A DNA stretch of 64,000 nt from positions 62,397 through 126,396 of the forward strand of contig MNUG01000017.1 of NCBI GenBank assembly GCA_001871905.1, written 5' to 3'. Made by a program: the position numbers and the translations under genes. Below the pieces are notes generated by a model. That model was not told the DNA's origin, did no database searches, and saw nothing but the letters and a program-made list of their open reading frames with translations. How positions within the stretch are numbered: the stretch's first letter is position 1; every line of letters begins with the position of its first letter. This document shows, piece after piece, positions 26,957-37,063 of this stretch. The stretch comes from Alphaproteobacteria bacterium CG1_02_46_17 (lineage in GTDB: Bacteria; Pseudomonadota; Alphaproteobacteria; Micavibrionales; Micavibrionaceae).

Positions 26957-27879
26957 ATAACGCCATTGAAATCACCAACCTGTCCAAAACCTATGCCGCC
27001 TCTGGAAGATCTCCAGAGAAAACTGCATTGGACAATATATCCCTCTCCATCCCGCAAGGCTCCATCTACGGATTGCTTGGGCCCAATGGTGCGGGTAAAT
27101 CGACGATCATCAATATTCTGGCGGGTCTGGTTCTTAAAACTTCCGGAGCGGTTAAAATCTGGGACACAGACATCGACGAAAACCCGCGCCAAACCCGCGC
27201 CAATATCGGAATTGTTCCGCAAGAACTCAACTTCGATCCATTCTTTTCGCCACGCAAATTGCTCGATCTGCAAGCAGGCCTGTATGGCGTTCCAAAATCC
27301 GAACGCAAAACCGAAGACCTGTTAAAACTGGTTGGCTTGCTGGATAAAGCCGATTCATACGCCCGCTCCCTCTCGGGTGGAATGCGGCGGCGCCTGATGG
27401 TGGCCAAAGCGATGGTACACACTCCTCCCATTCTGGTGCTTGATGAACCCACCGCAGGGGTCGATGTCGAGTTGCGCAACCAGTTATGGGACAGTGTCCG
27501 CCTGCTCAATAAACAAGGCCTGACCATTTTGCTGACCACCCATTATTTACAAGAAGCCGAAGAGCTGTGCGACCGGATTGCGATTATCAATCACGGAAAA
27601 ATTGTGGTCGATGAAGACAAGGAAACGCTGCTCTCGCGTGTTGAGGCCAAGGAAATCACCCTGCGCCTTGATCGGGATTTGTGGGATACACCGGAATCTT
27701 TGCTGCGCTTTTCTCCGCAAAAAGAAGGCAAAAGAACGCTGGCGTTCCGCTATTCTCCCAAAGAAACCAATGCCGGAGAAATCATCACCGCTGTTCAATC
27801 CGCAGGACTGGGAATCGTTGATCTTTCGACCGACGATCGTGATCTGGAAGATGTGTTTTTGCAGCTCACACGCAATTAA
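26953..27879 (+). CDS. ABC transporter ATP-binding protein (ABC-2 type)
   Basis: 308-aa nucleotide-binding subunit starting at the ATG overlapping the hydrolase stop. Walker A is GLLGPNGAGKSTII, the Q-loop is GIVPQELNFD, the signature is SLSGGMRRRLMVAKAM, Walker B is LVLDEPTAGVDVE, and the H-loop is LLTTHYLQEAEEL. The C-terminal extension is typical of ABC-2 exporters. No permease gene is adjacent, so the partner must lie elsewhere. Confidence 0.92.
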   Translation: MNNAIEITNLSKTYAASGRSPEKTALDNISLSIPQGSIYGLLGPNGAGKSTIINILAGLVLKTSGAVKIWDTDIDENPRQTRANIGIVPQELNFDPFFSPRKLLDLQAGLYGVPKSERKTEDLLKLVGLLDKADSYARSLSGGMRRRLMVAKAMVHTPPILVLDEPTAGVDVELRNQLWDSVRLLNKQGLTILLTTHYLQEAEELCDRIAIINHGKIVVDEDKETLLSRVEAKEITLRLDRDLWDTPESLLRFSPQKEGKRTLAFRYSPKETNAGEIITAVQSAGLGIVDLSTDDRDLEDVFLQLTRN

Positions 27880-27891
27880 AGCGCAGAAAGA

Positions 27892-28566
27892 CTACCCCAC
27901 CACCAACTTCAAATGTCCGCGTGCCGGAGAGCGTTGCCATTCAGCCCCCAGACCACCTTGAATAACAGATAATGAAACAGGCGCTTTGGAAAACTCCGAT
28001 TTCAGACTTTTCTCGGAAGAGGGTTCTTCCGCAGGAACTCCCCAGAATGTCTGGGCGGCTGAAACCCACGCAACGGTCAGATCAATTGGCGCGACAACCG
28101 GCATAAAGGGCAAACCATAGGTTCCAGATGCTTGGACTTTATCGCGGCCCATATTCAAATCAGATTGTCTTGCGTCCGCATATTGCAGCATAGCCTCACC
28201 CAGAAAATTTATTTTCTTTTGTTCTTCGGCCAGATATTCCGATCTGTAATAAGACGATAGCAGATGGCTGAGCGCCGTACCTCTGATGGATCCGACATTC
28301 AAGGCGACCAGATCATTCAGCTCACCAAAATCACGGCCAAAGCTCTCCACGGCCTTTGTGAGAGTTACAGGTGAGATAAAGGGGCGGGCTTGTTCTTTCC
28401 ACAAATGGCGCATGGATTTCAACATTTGTGCAAGACGCTTGTCATACTCGCGATCCGCTTGATTTCGATAATCCACCTCACCATCGGGAATCACGTCCCG
28501 CTTGACGACCTCGCCAATAAACTGGTCAATAAATTGAGTATTTTCGTCAACGCGGTCTTGTTTCAT
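27892..28566 (-). CDS. Hypothetical protein, 224 aa
   Basis: Not recognised. It is a mostly helical, soluble protein with an N-terminal acidic region, a Tyr-rich segment (HLLSSYYRSEYLAEEQKK) and a Pro/Gly-rich C-terminus. No signal peptide is seen. It is convergent with the ABC ATPase gene (12 bp apart) and upstream faces an AT-rich gap. Confidence 0.6.
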   Translation of the reverse strand: MKQDRVDENTQFIDQFIGEVVKRDVIPDGEVDYRNQADREYDKRLAQMLKSMRHLWKEQARPFISPVTLTKAVESFGRDFGELNDLVALNVGSIRGTALSHLLSSYYRSEYLAEEQKKINFLGEAMLQYADARQSDLNMGRDKVQASGTYGLPFMPVVAPIDLTVAWVSAAQTFWGVPAEEPSSEKSLKSEFSKAPVSLSVIQGGLGAEWQRSPARGHLKLVVG

Positions 28567-28903
28567 GCCTTTGCTCCCTAGTGTTATTTTTCCGCTTTAG
28601 ACGTGCGGATTGCTTTTCAAGAAGAGTACGCCGATATCGATAGAATGTCACCATTTTTACATTTGGCTAATATTTCAGAATATATGGGGAAGTAAAAAAC
28701 CTATGGCAACCTTTGAGAGATATATATAAAAAAATTTATCTTAACAAAAAAGTCAAAAAGTATTAGGGTCATCAATGCAGTGCACACAACCCTGAGTGAA
28801 ATACCACGTTCTCTGCTTTGAATTTCTACATTGCCTACAGTAAAAAAGAACAACGATAATTTGTAGCCTCTTATCAAGAATCGAATAACTTTGGATCAAC
28901 GCG
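28567..28903. other. AT-rich intergenic region
   Basis: Divergent promoter region between the 224-aa gene and the PAS gene. I see no coding frame, clear hairpin or recognised operator in it. Confidence 0.4.
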
Positions 28904-29425
28904 ATGTCACATCTTCATCTCTCCGGACAAGAAATCACTTTTCCCCCCGACGAAATTATTGTCAGTAAGACCGACACAAAAGGACTCATCACCTACACCA
29001 ACTCAACCTTTTGCAAAGTTTCCGGCTATACAGAAAAAGAACTTCTGGGACAGCCCCATAACATCATCCGGCACGCTGCTATGCCACGCTGTGTCTTCAA
29101 ACTGGTTTGGGATTATGTTCAAACAGGGCGGGAAATGTTCGGCTATCTGCTCAATAAAACCAAAGATAACGACTATTACTGGGTTCTGGCGCACATCACC
29201 CCCTCCTATGATAAGGATCATACGATCATAGGCTATCACTCGAACCGTAGAGTTACGGATCAAAAAATAGTAAACGGGATAATCTCTCCTCTTTACGCTA
29301 AGCTTCTGGAAATCGAGCAAAGTCCCAGCAATCGCAAAGATGGCATGATGCTGGGATATCAACATCTCCTCGAAATACTGGAGACCAAAGGAATGGATTA
29401 TGATGAATTTATCCTCTCTCTCTAA
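28904..29425 (+). CDS. PAS domain protein, Aer-like sensor half
   Basis: 173-aa soluble protein with one PAS domain close to the Aer redox sensor: TDTKGLITYTNSTFCKVSGYTEKELLGQPHNIIRHAAMPR, followed by FGYLLNKTKDNDYYWVLAHITP. In Aer this domain binds FAD. After the PAS fold a helical tail of about 60 residues ends the protein. The next gene, a chemoreceptor, starts 26 bp before this stop in another frame, so sensor and signalling halves are separate polypeptides here. Confidence 0.88.
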   Translation: MSHLHLSGQEITFPPDEIIVSKTDTKGLITYTNSTFCKVSGYTEKELLGQPHNIIRHAAMPRCVFKLVWDYVQTGREMFGYLLNKTKDNDYYWVLAHITPSYDKDHTIIGYHSNRRVTDQKIVNGIISPLYAKLLEIEQSPSNRKDGMMLGYQHLLEILETKGMDYDEFILSL

Positions 29426-30578
29426 AGCCAGAATTTTTCTTTTTCTTGCGCTGGCAACCACCCTCCTCAGTATGGCCTTGCAATATACTGGCGGGCAATC
29501 AGGACTGCTCATGGCCCTCATCGGCAGCGTCACCTGTCTTTCTTTGATCATCGGCTATCTCTTTATCGGGCGCGCGACAGAAAATCTGAATAAAATAAAA
29601 TTGTTCTGCGAGGCACTGACCAAAGGAAACCTTGAAGAGAGGTTATGTACTCCTTTGGAAAAATCAGGTGAGATCGAAGACCTGCGTCAGTCAATCAACC
29701 ACTACACCGATATCATTGATGCCTTTGTCCGTGAGGCAAAATATTCGATGGGCAGCGTCTGCCGGAATCAGTTTTTCCGCCCCATCAACCATTTGGGGAT
29801 GCAAGGGTCTTTTCACCAGACCGCACAAATTATGAACCACGCAACCCAGTCCGCCAAAAATAAAAACAAAGCTATTACGGAATTAGCAGCCGTGATTCGC
29901 GGCATCATTGGGGACGAAAAACAGGACGCTGAAAAGGATCATACCGCCGCAGCACATGGAATTGAGTCCATCGCCGCCGCCACCGAAGAAAGCTCGACCA
30001 CCATTGATGAAATCAACCGTCAGGTTGGGCAAACGGTAAGCAGCCTTGATACGGCTGAAAAAAATGCTCAGAATATGGAAAAATCAGCCTCTGTTCTCGA
30101 ATTATCCACCAACGAAATCGCCGATATTATTTCGATCATTAATGGCATTGCTGAACAAACCAATCTTCTGGCACTCAATGCCACGATTGAGGCGGCCCGC
30201 GCCGGAGAAAGCGGGCGCGGTTTTGCTGTCGTAGCAAGCGAGGTTAAAAAACTGGCGGGTGAAACATCCTCTGCCACACAAAAAATCACATCGCTGATGG
30301 AGAATATCCAGCATGCGGTCAATAATACTGTCCTTCAAGTGCAGGAAATGAAGGATACCATTTCCAAAATCAATGATTTTTCCCTCATGATCTCGGGTGC
30401 AATCGAAGAACAGACCTATGCCAGCCGCGAGATCGCAAGATCCGCAACCGTTGTCAGTTCTGGTTTGCGTGAAATCGGCGGACGGGTTTCAAATATTCAG
30501 GAAGTCACGATTAAGCTCCCCCAACCCGTTCTTGCCGCCAGCGTGAAAGAAAAAACAAAAGTAACGGCAGCCGCCTAA
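29400..30578 (+). CDS. Methyl-accepting chemotaxis protein, signalling half of Aer-like pair
   Basis: 392-aa membrane protein. Two adjacent hydrophobic segments near the N-terminus (about residues 10-52) form a membrane hairpin without a periplasmic sensor domain. A HAMP-like linker and the cytoplasmic signalling domain follow, with the hairpin tip [41 protein letters not shown]. Overlap with the PAS gene implies coupled translation, and the PAS protein is the obvious input (inference). A perfect inverted repeat lies just after the stop. Confidence 0.92.
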   Translation: MMNLSSLSKARIFLFLALATTLLSMALQYTGGQSGLLMALIGSVTCLSLIIGYLFIGRATENLNKIKLFCEALTKGNLEERLCTPLEKSGEIEDLRQSINHYTDIIDAFVREAKYSMGSVCRNQFFRPINHLGMQGSFHQTAQIMNHATQSAKNKNKAITELAAVIRGIIGDEKQDAEKDHTAAAHGIESIAAATEESSTTIDEINRQVGQTVSSLDTAEKNAQNMEKSASVLELSTNEIADIISIINGIAEQTNLLALNATIEAARAGESGRGFAVVASEVKKLAGETSSATQKITSLMENIQHAVNNTVLQVQEMKDTISKINDFSLMISGAIEEQTYASREIARSATVVSSGLREIGGRVSNIQEVTIKLPQPVLAASVKEKTKVTAAA

Positions 30579-30584
30579 GCCGAA

Positions 30585-30629
30585 CATTTGAACGTCCAAG
30601 AACTCCTTCTGTTCTTTTGCGTTCAAATG
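30585..30629 (+). promoter_or_regulatory. Long hairpin between chemoreceptor and nhaD
   Basis: CATTTGAACG (30585-30594) is the exact complement of CGTTCAAATG (30620-30629); inside, AAGAAC pairs with GTTCTT (30598-30603, 30611-30616) around a 7-base loop. There is no T-run, so it may be a 5' untranslated structure or a protein-binding site rather than a simple terminator. TATAAT follows at 30632-30637. Confidence 0.6.
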
Positions 30630-30677
30630 CGTATAATATCGGGGAAATTCGAAAATCTATCCTCGGCGTCAAACAAC

Positions 30678-32060
30678 ATGTTCATCAAATCCTTCTTTAC
30701 GGCCCTTCTGGCCATTGCCCTGTTCCTTGTTCCTGACTTGGCATTGGCAGAAACTTTTGAACCCACAACCGAACCTTTTCTGCCGCTTTTATCCCATCCG
30801 GCGTCCTACCTTGCCATTGTGATCTTTGTGGTGTCCTACATCTTCGTCCTGATGGAAGAAAAGACCTCCTTCCGGAAGTCAAAACCGGTCATGATCGCGG
30901 CGGCGCTGATCTGGGCCCTAGTATCCTACGCCGTGCATGATGTCGGAATGGATACCGAAGACCTGCACGAAGCAGTTAATGAAACCATCGCCGAATATGC
31001 CAGCCTGATGCTCTTCCTGCTGGTCGCCATGACTTATATCAGCGCCCTGCAGGAACGTCAGATCTTCGACGCCCTGCGCTCGCGCATGGTGCAATCAGGA
31101 TGGAATTATAAAAAATTATTCTGGGCAACCGGCATTATGGCCTTCCTGCTCTCCCCGCTGGCTGACAATATGACAACCGCGCTGGTCATGGGCGCGATCG
31201 TTATGGCCCTGATTAAGGATGACCCGAAACTGCTCACCCTGTTCATGGTGAATATTGTCAACGCTGCCAATGCCGGTGGCGCTTTCAGCCCCTTCGGCGA
31301 CATCACAACCCTGATGGTCTGGCAGGCTGGTAAAGTCGAATTTTTCGGTTTTCTAGTGTTGCTGGTGCCCGCCATTGTGTGCTTTGCCATTCCCGCAACA
31401 ATTATGACCTTTTTTATTCCGTCAACAGTGCCGGAAAAAATGGTTATGAATATTCCGGTTAAAACAGGGGGCAAACGTATCATTGCATTGGGTGTGCTGA
31501 CCATTGTCTGCGCGATCACCTTCGAACAAATCCTCGAACTGCCCTCCTTTCTGGGCATGATGCTCGGCCTTGGCCTGCTGCTCAGTTACGGGTATTTCCT
31601 GCAACGCCGCTCAATCCGTCGTGAAGATATGTTTGACGTCTTCGCACTGATGGATGACACGGAATGGGATACCCTGCTTTTCTTCTTCGGGGTTATTTTC
31701 TGTATCTCGGGGCTTGGTTATCTGGGCTATCTCGACATTCTCTCGAACAATCTCTACGGAGCATTGGGGGTCAACACCTCCAACGTCCTGATCGGAGGAA
31801 TTTCAGCATTGATTGACAATATTCCATTGATGTTTGCGGTGCTGAGCATGAATCCGGAGATGTCGGAATTCGAATGGCAACTATTGACACTGGCTTTGGG
31901 AACGGGCGGCAGCCTGTTATCCATAGGCTCGGCGGCAGGCGTCGCCCTGATGGGAACCGCGCATGGCCAATATACCTTTATCGGACATTTGAAATGGGCG
32001 CCTGTCCTGCTTTTAGGATATGCAGGGGCAATTGCGACACATTACCTGCTCAACGGATAG
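30678..32060 (+). CDS. nhaD: NhaD-type sodium:proton antiporter
   Basis: 460-aa integral membrane protein of the ArsB/NhaD (ion transporter) superfamily. I prefer the ATG at 30678, which begins a signal-like helix MFIKSFFTALLAIALFLVPD; an upstream TTG frame would cover the hairpin. Conserved segments are PLADNMTTALVMGAIVMAL, NAANAGGAFSPFGDITTLMVW, LIDNIPLMFAVLSM and GTGGSLLSIGSAAGVALMG, the last two holding the polar residues typical of NhaD. It exports sodium in exchange for protons. The ribosome-binding site is weak. Confidence 0.87.
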   Translation: MFIKSFFTALLAIALFLVPDLALAETFEPTTEPFLPLLSHPASYLAIVIFVVSYIFVLMEEKTSFRKSKPVMIAAALIWALVSYAVHDVGMDTEDLHEAVNETIAEYASLMLFLLVAMTYISALQERQIFDALRSRMVQSGWNYKKLFWATGIMAFLLSPLADNMTTALVMGAIVMALIKDDPKLLTLFMVNIVNAANAGGAFSPFGDITTLMVWQAGKVEFFGFLVLLVPAIVCFAIPATIMTFFIPSTVPEKMVMNIPVKTGGKRIIALGVLTIVCAITFEQILELPSFLGMMLGLGLLLSYGYFLQRRSIRREDMFDVFALMDDTEWDTLLFFFGVIFCISGLGYLGYLDILSNNLYGALGVNTSNVLIGGISALIDNIPLMFAVLSMNPEMSEFEWQLLTLALGTGGSLLSIGSAAGVALMGTAHGQYTFIGHLKWAPVLLLGYAGAIATHYLLNG

Positions 32061-32103
32061 AACTTTAAGAAAATAAAGAAAAAAGAAGTGGAAATATAGT
32101 ACG

Positions 32104-32991
32104 ATGTTCTGGTTTCTATGGGCGCTGTGCGCCAGCCTGTGTGCAGCAGCCCTCGCCGAAAGCAATCGTATCTTCAAGCTCGACCCCCAATATCTGAATG
32201 CATGGAGGTCAACTTTTGCAACAATTCTGGTGGCCTTTGCCATTCCCTATATGGCGTGGCCTTCCGGAGAAAGCGCAAAATGGTTTTATGTGGTTTCCGG
32301 ATTTGATGGGGCAGTCACTGCGATTGGCATGGTGATGTTCTTTTATCTGGCGGCCAGAAAAACTGGTCGTGTATCCAGTATGATACTGCCACTGGCCGCA
32401 ATCGGTGCCTATCTGATGTGGTGGATGATCCAACCTTCCGAACGGCCTGACTTGATGACCCATCCCGGACGCGTGATTACGGCTGTCCTTTCGGCGACTG
32501 TCATTCTGGTGGCGTTGCAAAGGGTGCGTGATAATGACGCCAGTTGGGAAAGTTTTCTGTTTGTACTGCCCATCGGGTTCATGTTCGGTGTCTTTGATGC
32601 CCTGACCAAATATGTTCTGGGGACAGGTTATAATCTGTATTCCCTTGCCCTGACTTACGCCTTTATGGAACTTGCGGCCTGTACTGTTGTGTCATGGATT
32701 GCCACCATTCCAACACCGATAGGCGGGCGGCAGATTGGTGTTTTCGATAAGAAACTTCTCTGGGGAGGATTTTGGTGTGCGTTCTGGACATGCGGGATGG
32801 TCTTATGTTCGATTTTCTCGATTTCTCAAGCACCGAACCCTGCTCTTCCTGGGCTCGTAATGGCCCTGACGCCGGTCTGGCTGTTTGCGCTCAATACGCT
32901 GCGCCGGATCAAGGATGATGTGTCAGTTCCCGCCAGCGCGATGCTTGTCGCCGGAGCAGTGGGACTGCTGATCTCGACCATACCATCTTAA
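32104..32991 (+). CDS. DMT superfamily (EamA-like) transporter
   Basis: 295-aa protein with about ten hydrophobic helices, the size and layout of drug/metabolite transporters: two halves of five helices. Segments such as RKTGRVSSMILPLAAIGAYLMWW and PNPALPGLVMALTPVWLFALNTL fit the EamA repeat ends. The substrate is unknown. It starts 43 bp after nhaD on the same strand and may be co-transcribed. Confidence 0.7.
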   Translation: MFWFLWALCASLCAAALAESNRIFKLDPQYLNAWRSTFATILVAFAIPYMAWPSGESAKWFYVVSGFDGAVTAIGMVMFFYLAARKTGRVSSMILPLAAIGAYLMWWMIQPSERPDLMTHPGRVITAVLSATVILVALQRVRDNDASWESFLFVLPIGFMFGVFDALTKYVLGTGYNLYSLALTYAFMELAACTVVSWIATIPTPIGGRQIGVFDKKLLWGGFWCAFWTCGMVLCSIFSISQAPNPALPGLVMALTPVWLFALNTLRRIKDDVSVPASAMLVAGAVGLLISTIPS

Positions 32992-32999
32992 AAAGGGGA

Positions 33000-33416
33000 T
33001 TACGACTTGCTGTCGTTAAGGGCATCCAGCAAAGTGGATTGCATTTCGCGTGCTGTCCGGATCACTTCGGCACTGGATTTATAGGCATTTTCCGCAACTT
33101 TCAGATTAACCATCTCCTCGTCCAGATTGACGTTGGGCGCATTAACCATCCCCTCGCTATTTGCAAACGGGGAATCCGGAGAAAAACTTGGCACAAAAGA
33201 GGATGTTCTGTTCAAAACAACTGTATTGACCCCTGCGCCCTGCCCTCCGGAAGACAGGCTGGTGTCCACCGCCACTTTTGGCGAATAAGCCTGATGGGGA
33301 CTATCGGGATCAACAGACCCGACAACATCGGCATTGACGATGTTATTGGCTGCGACTTCGGCTTTTTTCGACGCCGAAAACAATCCGCTGACAGCAATAG
33401 AAATCGGGTTTATCAT
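33000..33416 (-). CDS. FlgC-like flagellar rod domain protein
   Basis: 138-aa protein with the two ends of a flagellar rod protein. The N-terminal helix is ISIAVSGLFSASKKAEVAANNIVNAD, with the ANNIVNA motif. The C-terminal one is VNLDEEMVNLKVAENAYKSSAEVIRTAREMQSTLLD. The middle is short and low in structure. It resembles FlgC, which is similar in length, but no other flagellar gene is in the window, so it may be an orphan paralogue. Confidence 0.75.
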   Translation of the reverse strand: MINPISIAVSGLFSASKKAEVAANNIVNADVVGSVDPDSPHQAYSPKVAVDTSLSSGGQGAGVNTVVLNRTSSFVPSFSPDSPFANSEGMVNAPNVNLDEEMVNLKVAENAYKSSAEVIRTAREMQSTLLDALNDSKS

Positions 33417-33467
33417 TTTATTAATATATCATAGGATAGATTAAATATTGATTAGGATGTTTTCACC

Positions 33468-33944
33468 ATGACCAGATTCTACTTAGCTGCCTTTTTTGTC
33501 CTGAGTATCTCCTTTTTCGGAGCAAGTTCCGCACAGGCGGGGCCCAAATTCTCTTCACTTTGGTGGTGGGAAAGCCATTGGGCCGAGCAGGATTTTATCC
33601 CATACTATGACAATGGGACAGAGCCTCACAACACCCAGTGGGACGGCCAGAACTGGCAACCTGCAGACTGGATCACCATGAATGGTGGAACTGGTGTGGA
33701 TCTGGTGAACCGCTGGTACACAGCCAAGATTATCAATCGCCAATATTTCGAAGATGACACACCATATCTGGATGTCGGTATTAATTTTTATCACCTCTCT
33801 GGCCGCGACAAAAGCCGCGTGATGCAAACGGTAAATTACGTTTACCAGATTACAGAAAAAAGCCCGCGCATGTTTTATTTGAAAGACCCGCAAACAGACA
33901 AAATTATCGGCTATTTCGGATCTGATGGGTTGATTTTGCAATAA
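33468..33944 (+). CDS. Secreted hypothetical protein, 158 aa
   Basis: Has a clear Sec signal peptide (about residues 1-24, ending SSAQA). The mature part is rich in Trp and Tyr (SLWWWESHWAEQD, NTQWDGQNWQPADW) and has no Cys. Probably periplasmic. Not recognised. A strong hairpin follows its stop. Confidence 0.68.
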   Translation: MTRFYLAAFFVLSISFFGASSAQAGPKFSSLWWWESHWAEQDFIPYYDNGTEPHNTQWDGQNWQPADWITMNGGTGVDLVNRWYTAKIINRQYFEDDTPYLDVGINFYHLSGRDKSRVMQTVNYVYQITEKSPRMFYLKDPQTDKIIGYFGSDGLILQ

Positions 33945-33957
33945 TGCAAATTTAACA

Positions 33958-33990
33958 AAAATGGTGAGAGAAATAATCTTTCACCATTTT
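33958..33990. terminator. Terminator after the secreted protein gene
   Basis: A 14-bp stem with one G-U pair (33958-33971 with 33977-33990), loop AATAA, ending TTTT on the plus strand and preceded by AAAA, so it can work in either direction. Confidence 0.85.
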
Positions 33991-34082
33991 GTCGCAATGA
34001 GTACATGATGGTTCCTATTGACGCTCATAACATAAAGCTGTCAAAATATTTCTGCGTTTTCAATCATGGGGAGATTTTATAG

Positions 34083-35777
34083 ATGCGTCGGTTCGTCAAT
34101 CTGAGTTTGCTGAAAAAAATCTTACTGGTTACCATCACCATGATGGTTTGCGCAGTATGTTGGGGCGCCTTCAACTCCTATCTGGGATATTTGCTCACCG
34201 TTGACAGTACAATGAAAAAAAACAAGGCTCTTGTTGAGTCTGTTGTCAGTGTGATGGATGGTCTTCAATCAGATGTCGAAAAAGGCCTGTTGACAGAAGA
34301 TGAGGCACAGGATCTGGCTAAAAAATTCGTTCGTTCCGCGCGCTACGAAGATGGTCAATATTTCTGGATCAGCGATAGCAATGGCCAAGTCATCACTCAC
34401 CCCCTTATCCCGGCATTGGAAACCCAGGACTTAAGCGAGACCAACACCAAATTACATGATCTTTTTCTCACCTTTGCCAAAGTCTCCGCAGACAACGAGG
34501 ACGGCGGGGAATATTACTATGAATGGTCGAAACCCAGCCAACCCAAAGAAGAATTATATCCGAAATCCTCCTATGTGAAAATCATGCAGAGCTGGGGCTG
34601 GGTTGTGGGAACAGGGGTCTATATTGACGATCTTATGAAGCTTGCCATTATAAACTTCTATCTGGAACTGACCTTTGTTGGCATCTTCGGTATTGTTCTG
34701 ATCGTTGGCACCTACGGAGCTGTTAAATTTTTATCCAAACCTCTCGTTCAACTCTCCAATAATATGAACGACTTGGCGGCAGGAAATCTGAAAGTCGATG
34801 TACCCTACTCTGACCGCTTCGATGAAGTGGGCATGATCGCGCAAGCGTTCAAGGTCTTCAAGGAAAATGCTATTGAAAAAACCCTCCTCGAAAGAGAACA
34901 GGAGGAAATGAAAATCCGTGCCGAAAAAGAAAAACATGATCTGATGAATAGAATGGCCAATGATTTCGAAAATCATATGTCCGGTGTCATCTCCGACCTG
35001 TCCAAAGCTTCACTGACCATGAATGAAAAAGCGACCATCATGGCAAGAGACTCCGAGAACAACGTCAAAACCAGCCAGATCGTGTCTGCCGCTGCAACCG
35101 AAGCCGACAGCAATGTTCAAACAGTTGCCGCTGCAACCGAAGAACTCTCAGCCTCCAGTTCCGAAATTGCGCGACAAATCTCCAGTGTTGCCGAAAAATC
35201 AAGTCGCGCATCAAACGAGGCCGCCAACACCAACGAAAAAGTCAACGAACTTAATGTTCTGGCCGATTCAATCGGTGAAGTCGTGGGCGCGATCAAGGCG
35301 ATTGCCGAGCAAACCAATCTTCTGGCGCTCAACGCGACCATTGAGGCGGCACGCGCTGGCGAAGCCGGAAAAGGGTTTGCTGTTGTGGCGGACGAAGTTA
35401 AAAAACTGGCCACTGAAACAGCCAGCAAAACCGGAGAGATCGACACACGCGTTGCCCGCATTCAAGAAGCCATCCGCAATTCTGCAGAGGCCATGATGCG
35501 GATCATTCGTGATGTGCAGGAAATCGATCACGCCACCTCGACTGTTGCAAGCGCTGTTGAAGAACAAAACGCAGCGACTGCCGAAATTGGCCGCAATGTT
35601 TCCGAAGCCTCACAAGGCACGTTGGAAGTCTCGAGAAATATTCAGGACGTCCAGCGCAATGCGGAAACAACAGGGGCCGCAGCCGCAGAGGTTCAGGAAG
35701 CATCACAAATGATTGGCGATATGACCGTCACTTTGGAAAAAACCGTTAATGACCTTCTGAATACGCTCAGACGCTAA
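34083..35777 (+). CDS. Methyl-accepting chemotaxis protein with single Cache sensor
   Basis: 564-aa chemoreceptor. TM1 (about residues 10-40) is followed by a periplasmic sCache_2-type domain: [21 protein letters not shown] and YEWSKP...[25 protein letters not shown] are its signature parts. TM2 (about 182-213), a HAMP domain ([17 protein letters not shown]) and the signalling domain with [38 protein letters not shown] follow. No C-terminal receptor-tethering pentapeptide is seen. sCache_2 domains often bind small organic acids; the ligand here is unknown. Confidence 0.94.
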   Translation: MRRFVNLSLLKKILLVTITMMVCAVCWGAFNSYLGYLLTVDSTMKKNKALVESVVSVMDGLQSDVEKGLLTEDEAQDLAKKFVRSARYEDGQYFWISDSNGQVITHPLIPALETQDLSETNTKLHDLFLTFAKVSADNEDGGEYYYEWSKPSQPKEELYPKSSYVKIMQSWGWVVGTGVYIDDLMKLAIINFYLELTFVGIFGIVLIVGTYGAVKFLSKPLVQLSNNMNDLAAGNLKVDVPYSDRFDEVGMIAQAFKVFKENAIEKTLLEREQEEMKIRAEKEKHDLMNRMANDFENHMSGVISDLSKASLTMNEKATIMARDSENNVKTSQIVSAAATEADSNVQTVAAATEELSASSSEIARQISSVAEKSSRASNEAANTNEKVNELNVLADSIGEVVGAIKAIAEQTNLLALNATIEAARAGEAGKGFAVVADEVKKLATETASKTGEIDTRVARIQEAIRNSAEAMMRIIRDVQEIDHATSTVASAVEEQNAATAEIGRNVSEASQGTLEVSRNIQDVQRNAETTGAAAAEVQEASQMIGDMTVTLEKTVNDLLNTLRR

Positions 35778-35820
35778 TTAGTGTCATCAGACCCGTTGCA
35801 TTTATAAATGTGATGCACAA

Positions 35821-35950
35821 ATCACCCTCACCTAAATCCTCTCCCCTCAAGGGAGAGGACTTGTTTCCTTATTTATTCCCTCCCCCTTGAGGGGGGCCAA
35901 TCTCTTCTTTCCCCTCCCCCTTGAGGGGGGAGGGAAAGGGTGGGGGTGCT
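35821..35950. repeat. Dispersed G/C-rich palindromic repeat, copy 2
   Basis: Opens with the same bases as the copy at 24431 (ATCACCCTCACCTAAATCC) and keeps the CTCCCCTCAAGGGAGAG palindrome and two CCCTCCCCCTTGAGGGGG palindromes. It lies between the convergent Cache receptor and ilvC genes, where the stems could also end transcription. Confidence 0.87.
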
Positions 35951-35953
35951 CTT

Positions 35954-35983
35954 GTCATTGCGAGCAAGTGCGAAGCAATCCAG
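35954..35983. repeat. Dispersed CATTGCGAGC...GAAGCAATCC repeat
   Basis: Short imperfect palindrome with GTCATTGCGAGC at one end and GCGAAGCAATCC at the other, directly after the G/C-rich repeat. A degenerate reverse copy lies at 20131-20158. This kind of element is widespread between genes of many proteobacteria. Confidence 0.8.
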
Positions 35984-36014
35984 AAAAGTAAAACTGGATT
36001 CTTCTGGAATGCGC

Positions 36015-37037
<1,023 letters not shown>

Positions 37038-37063
37038 TTACACTCCTTCTCTAAAAACCGTAT

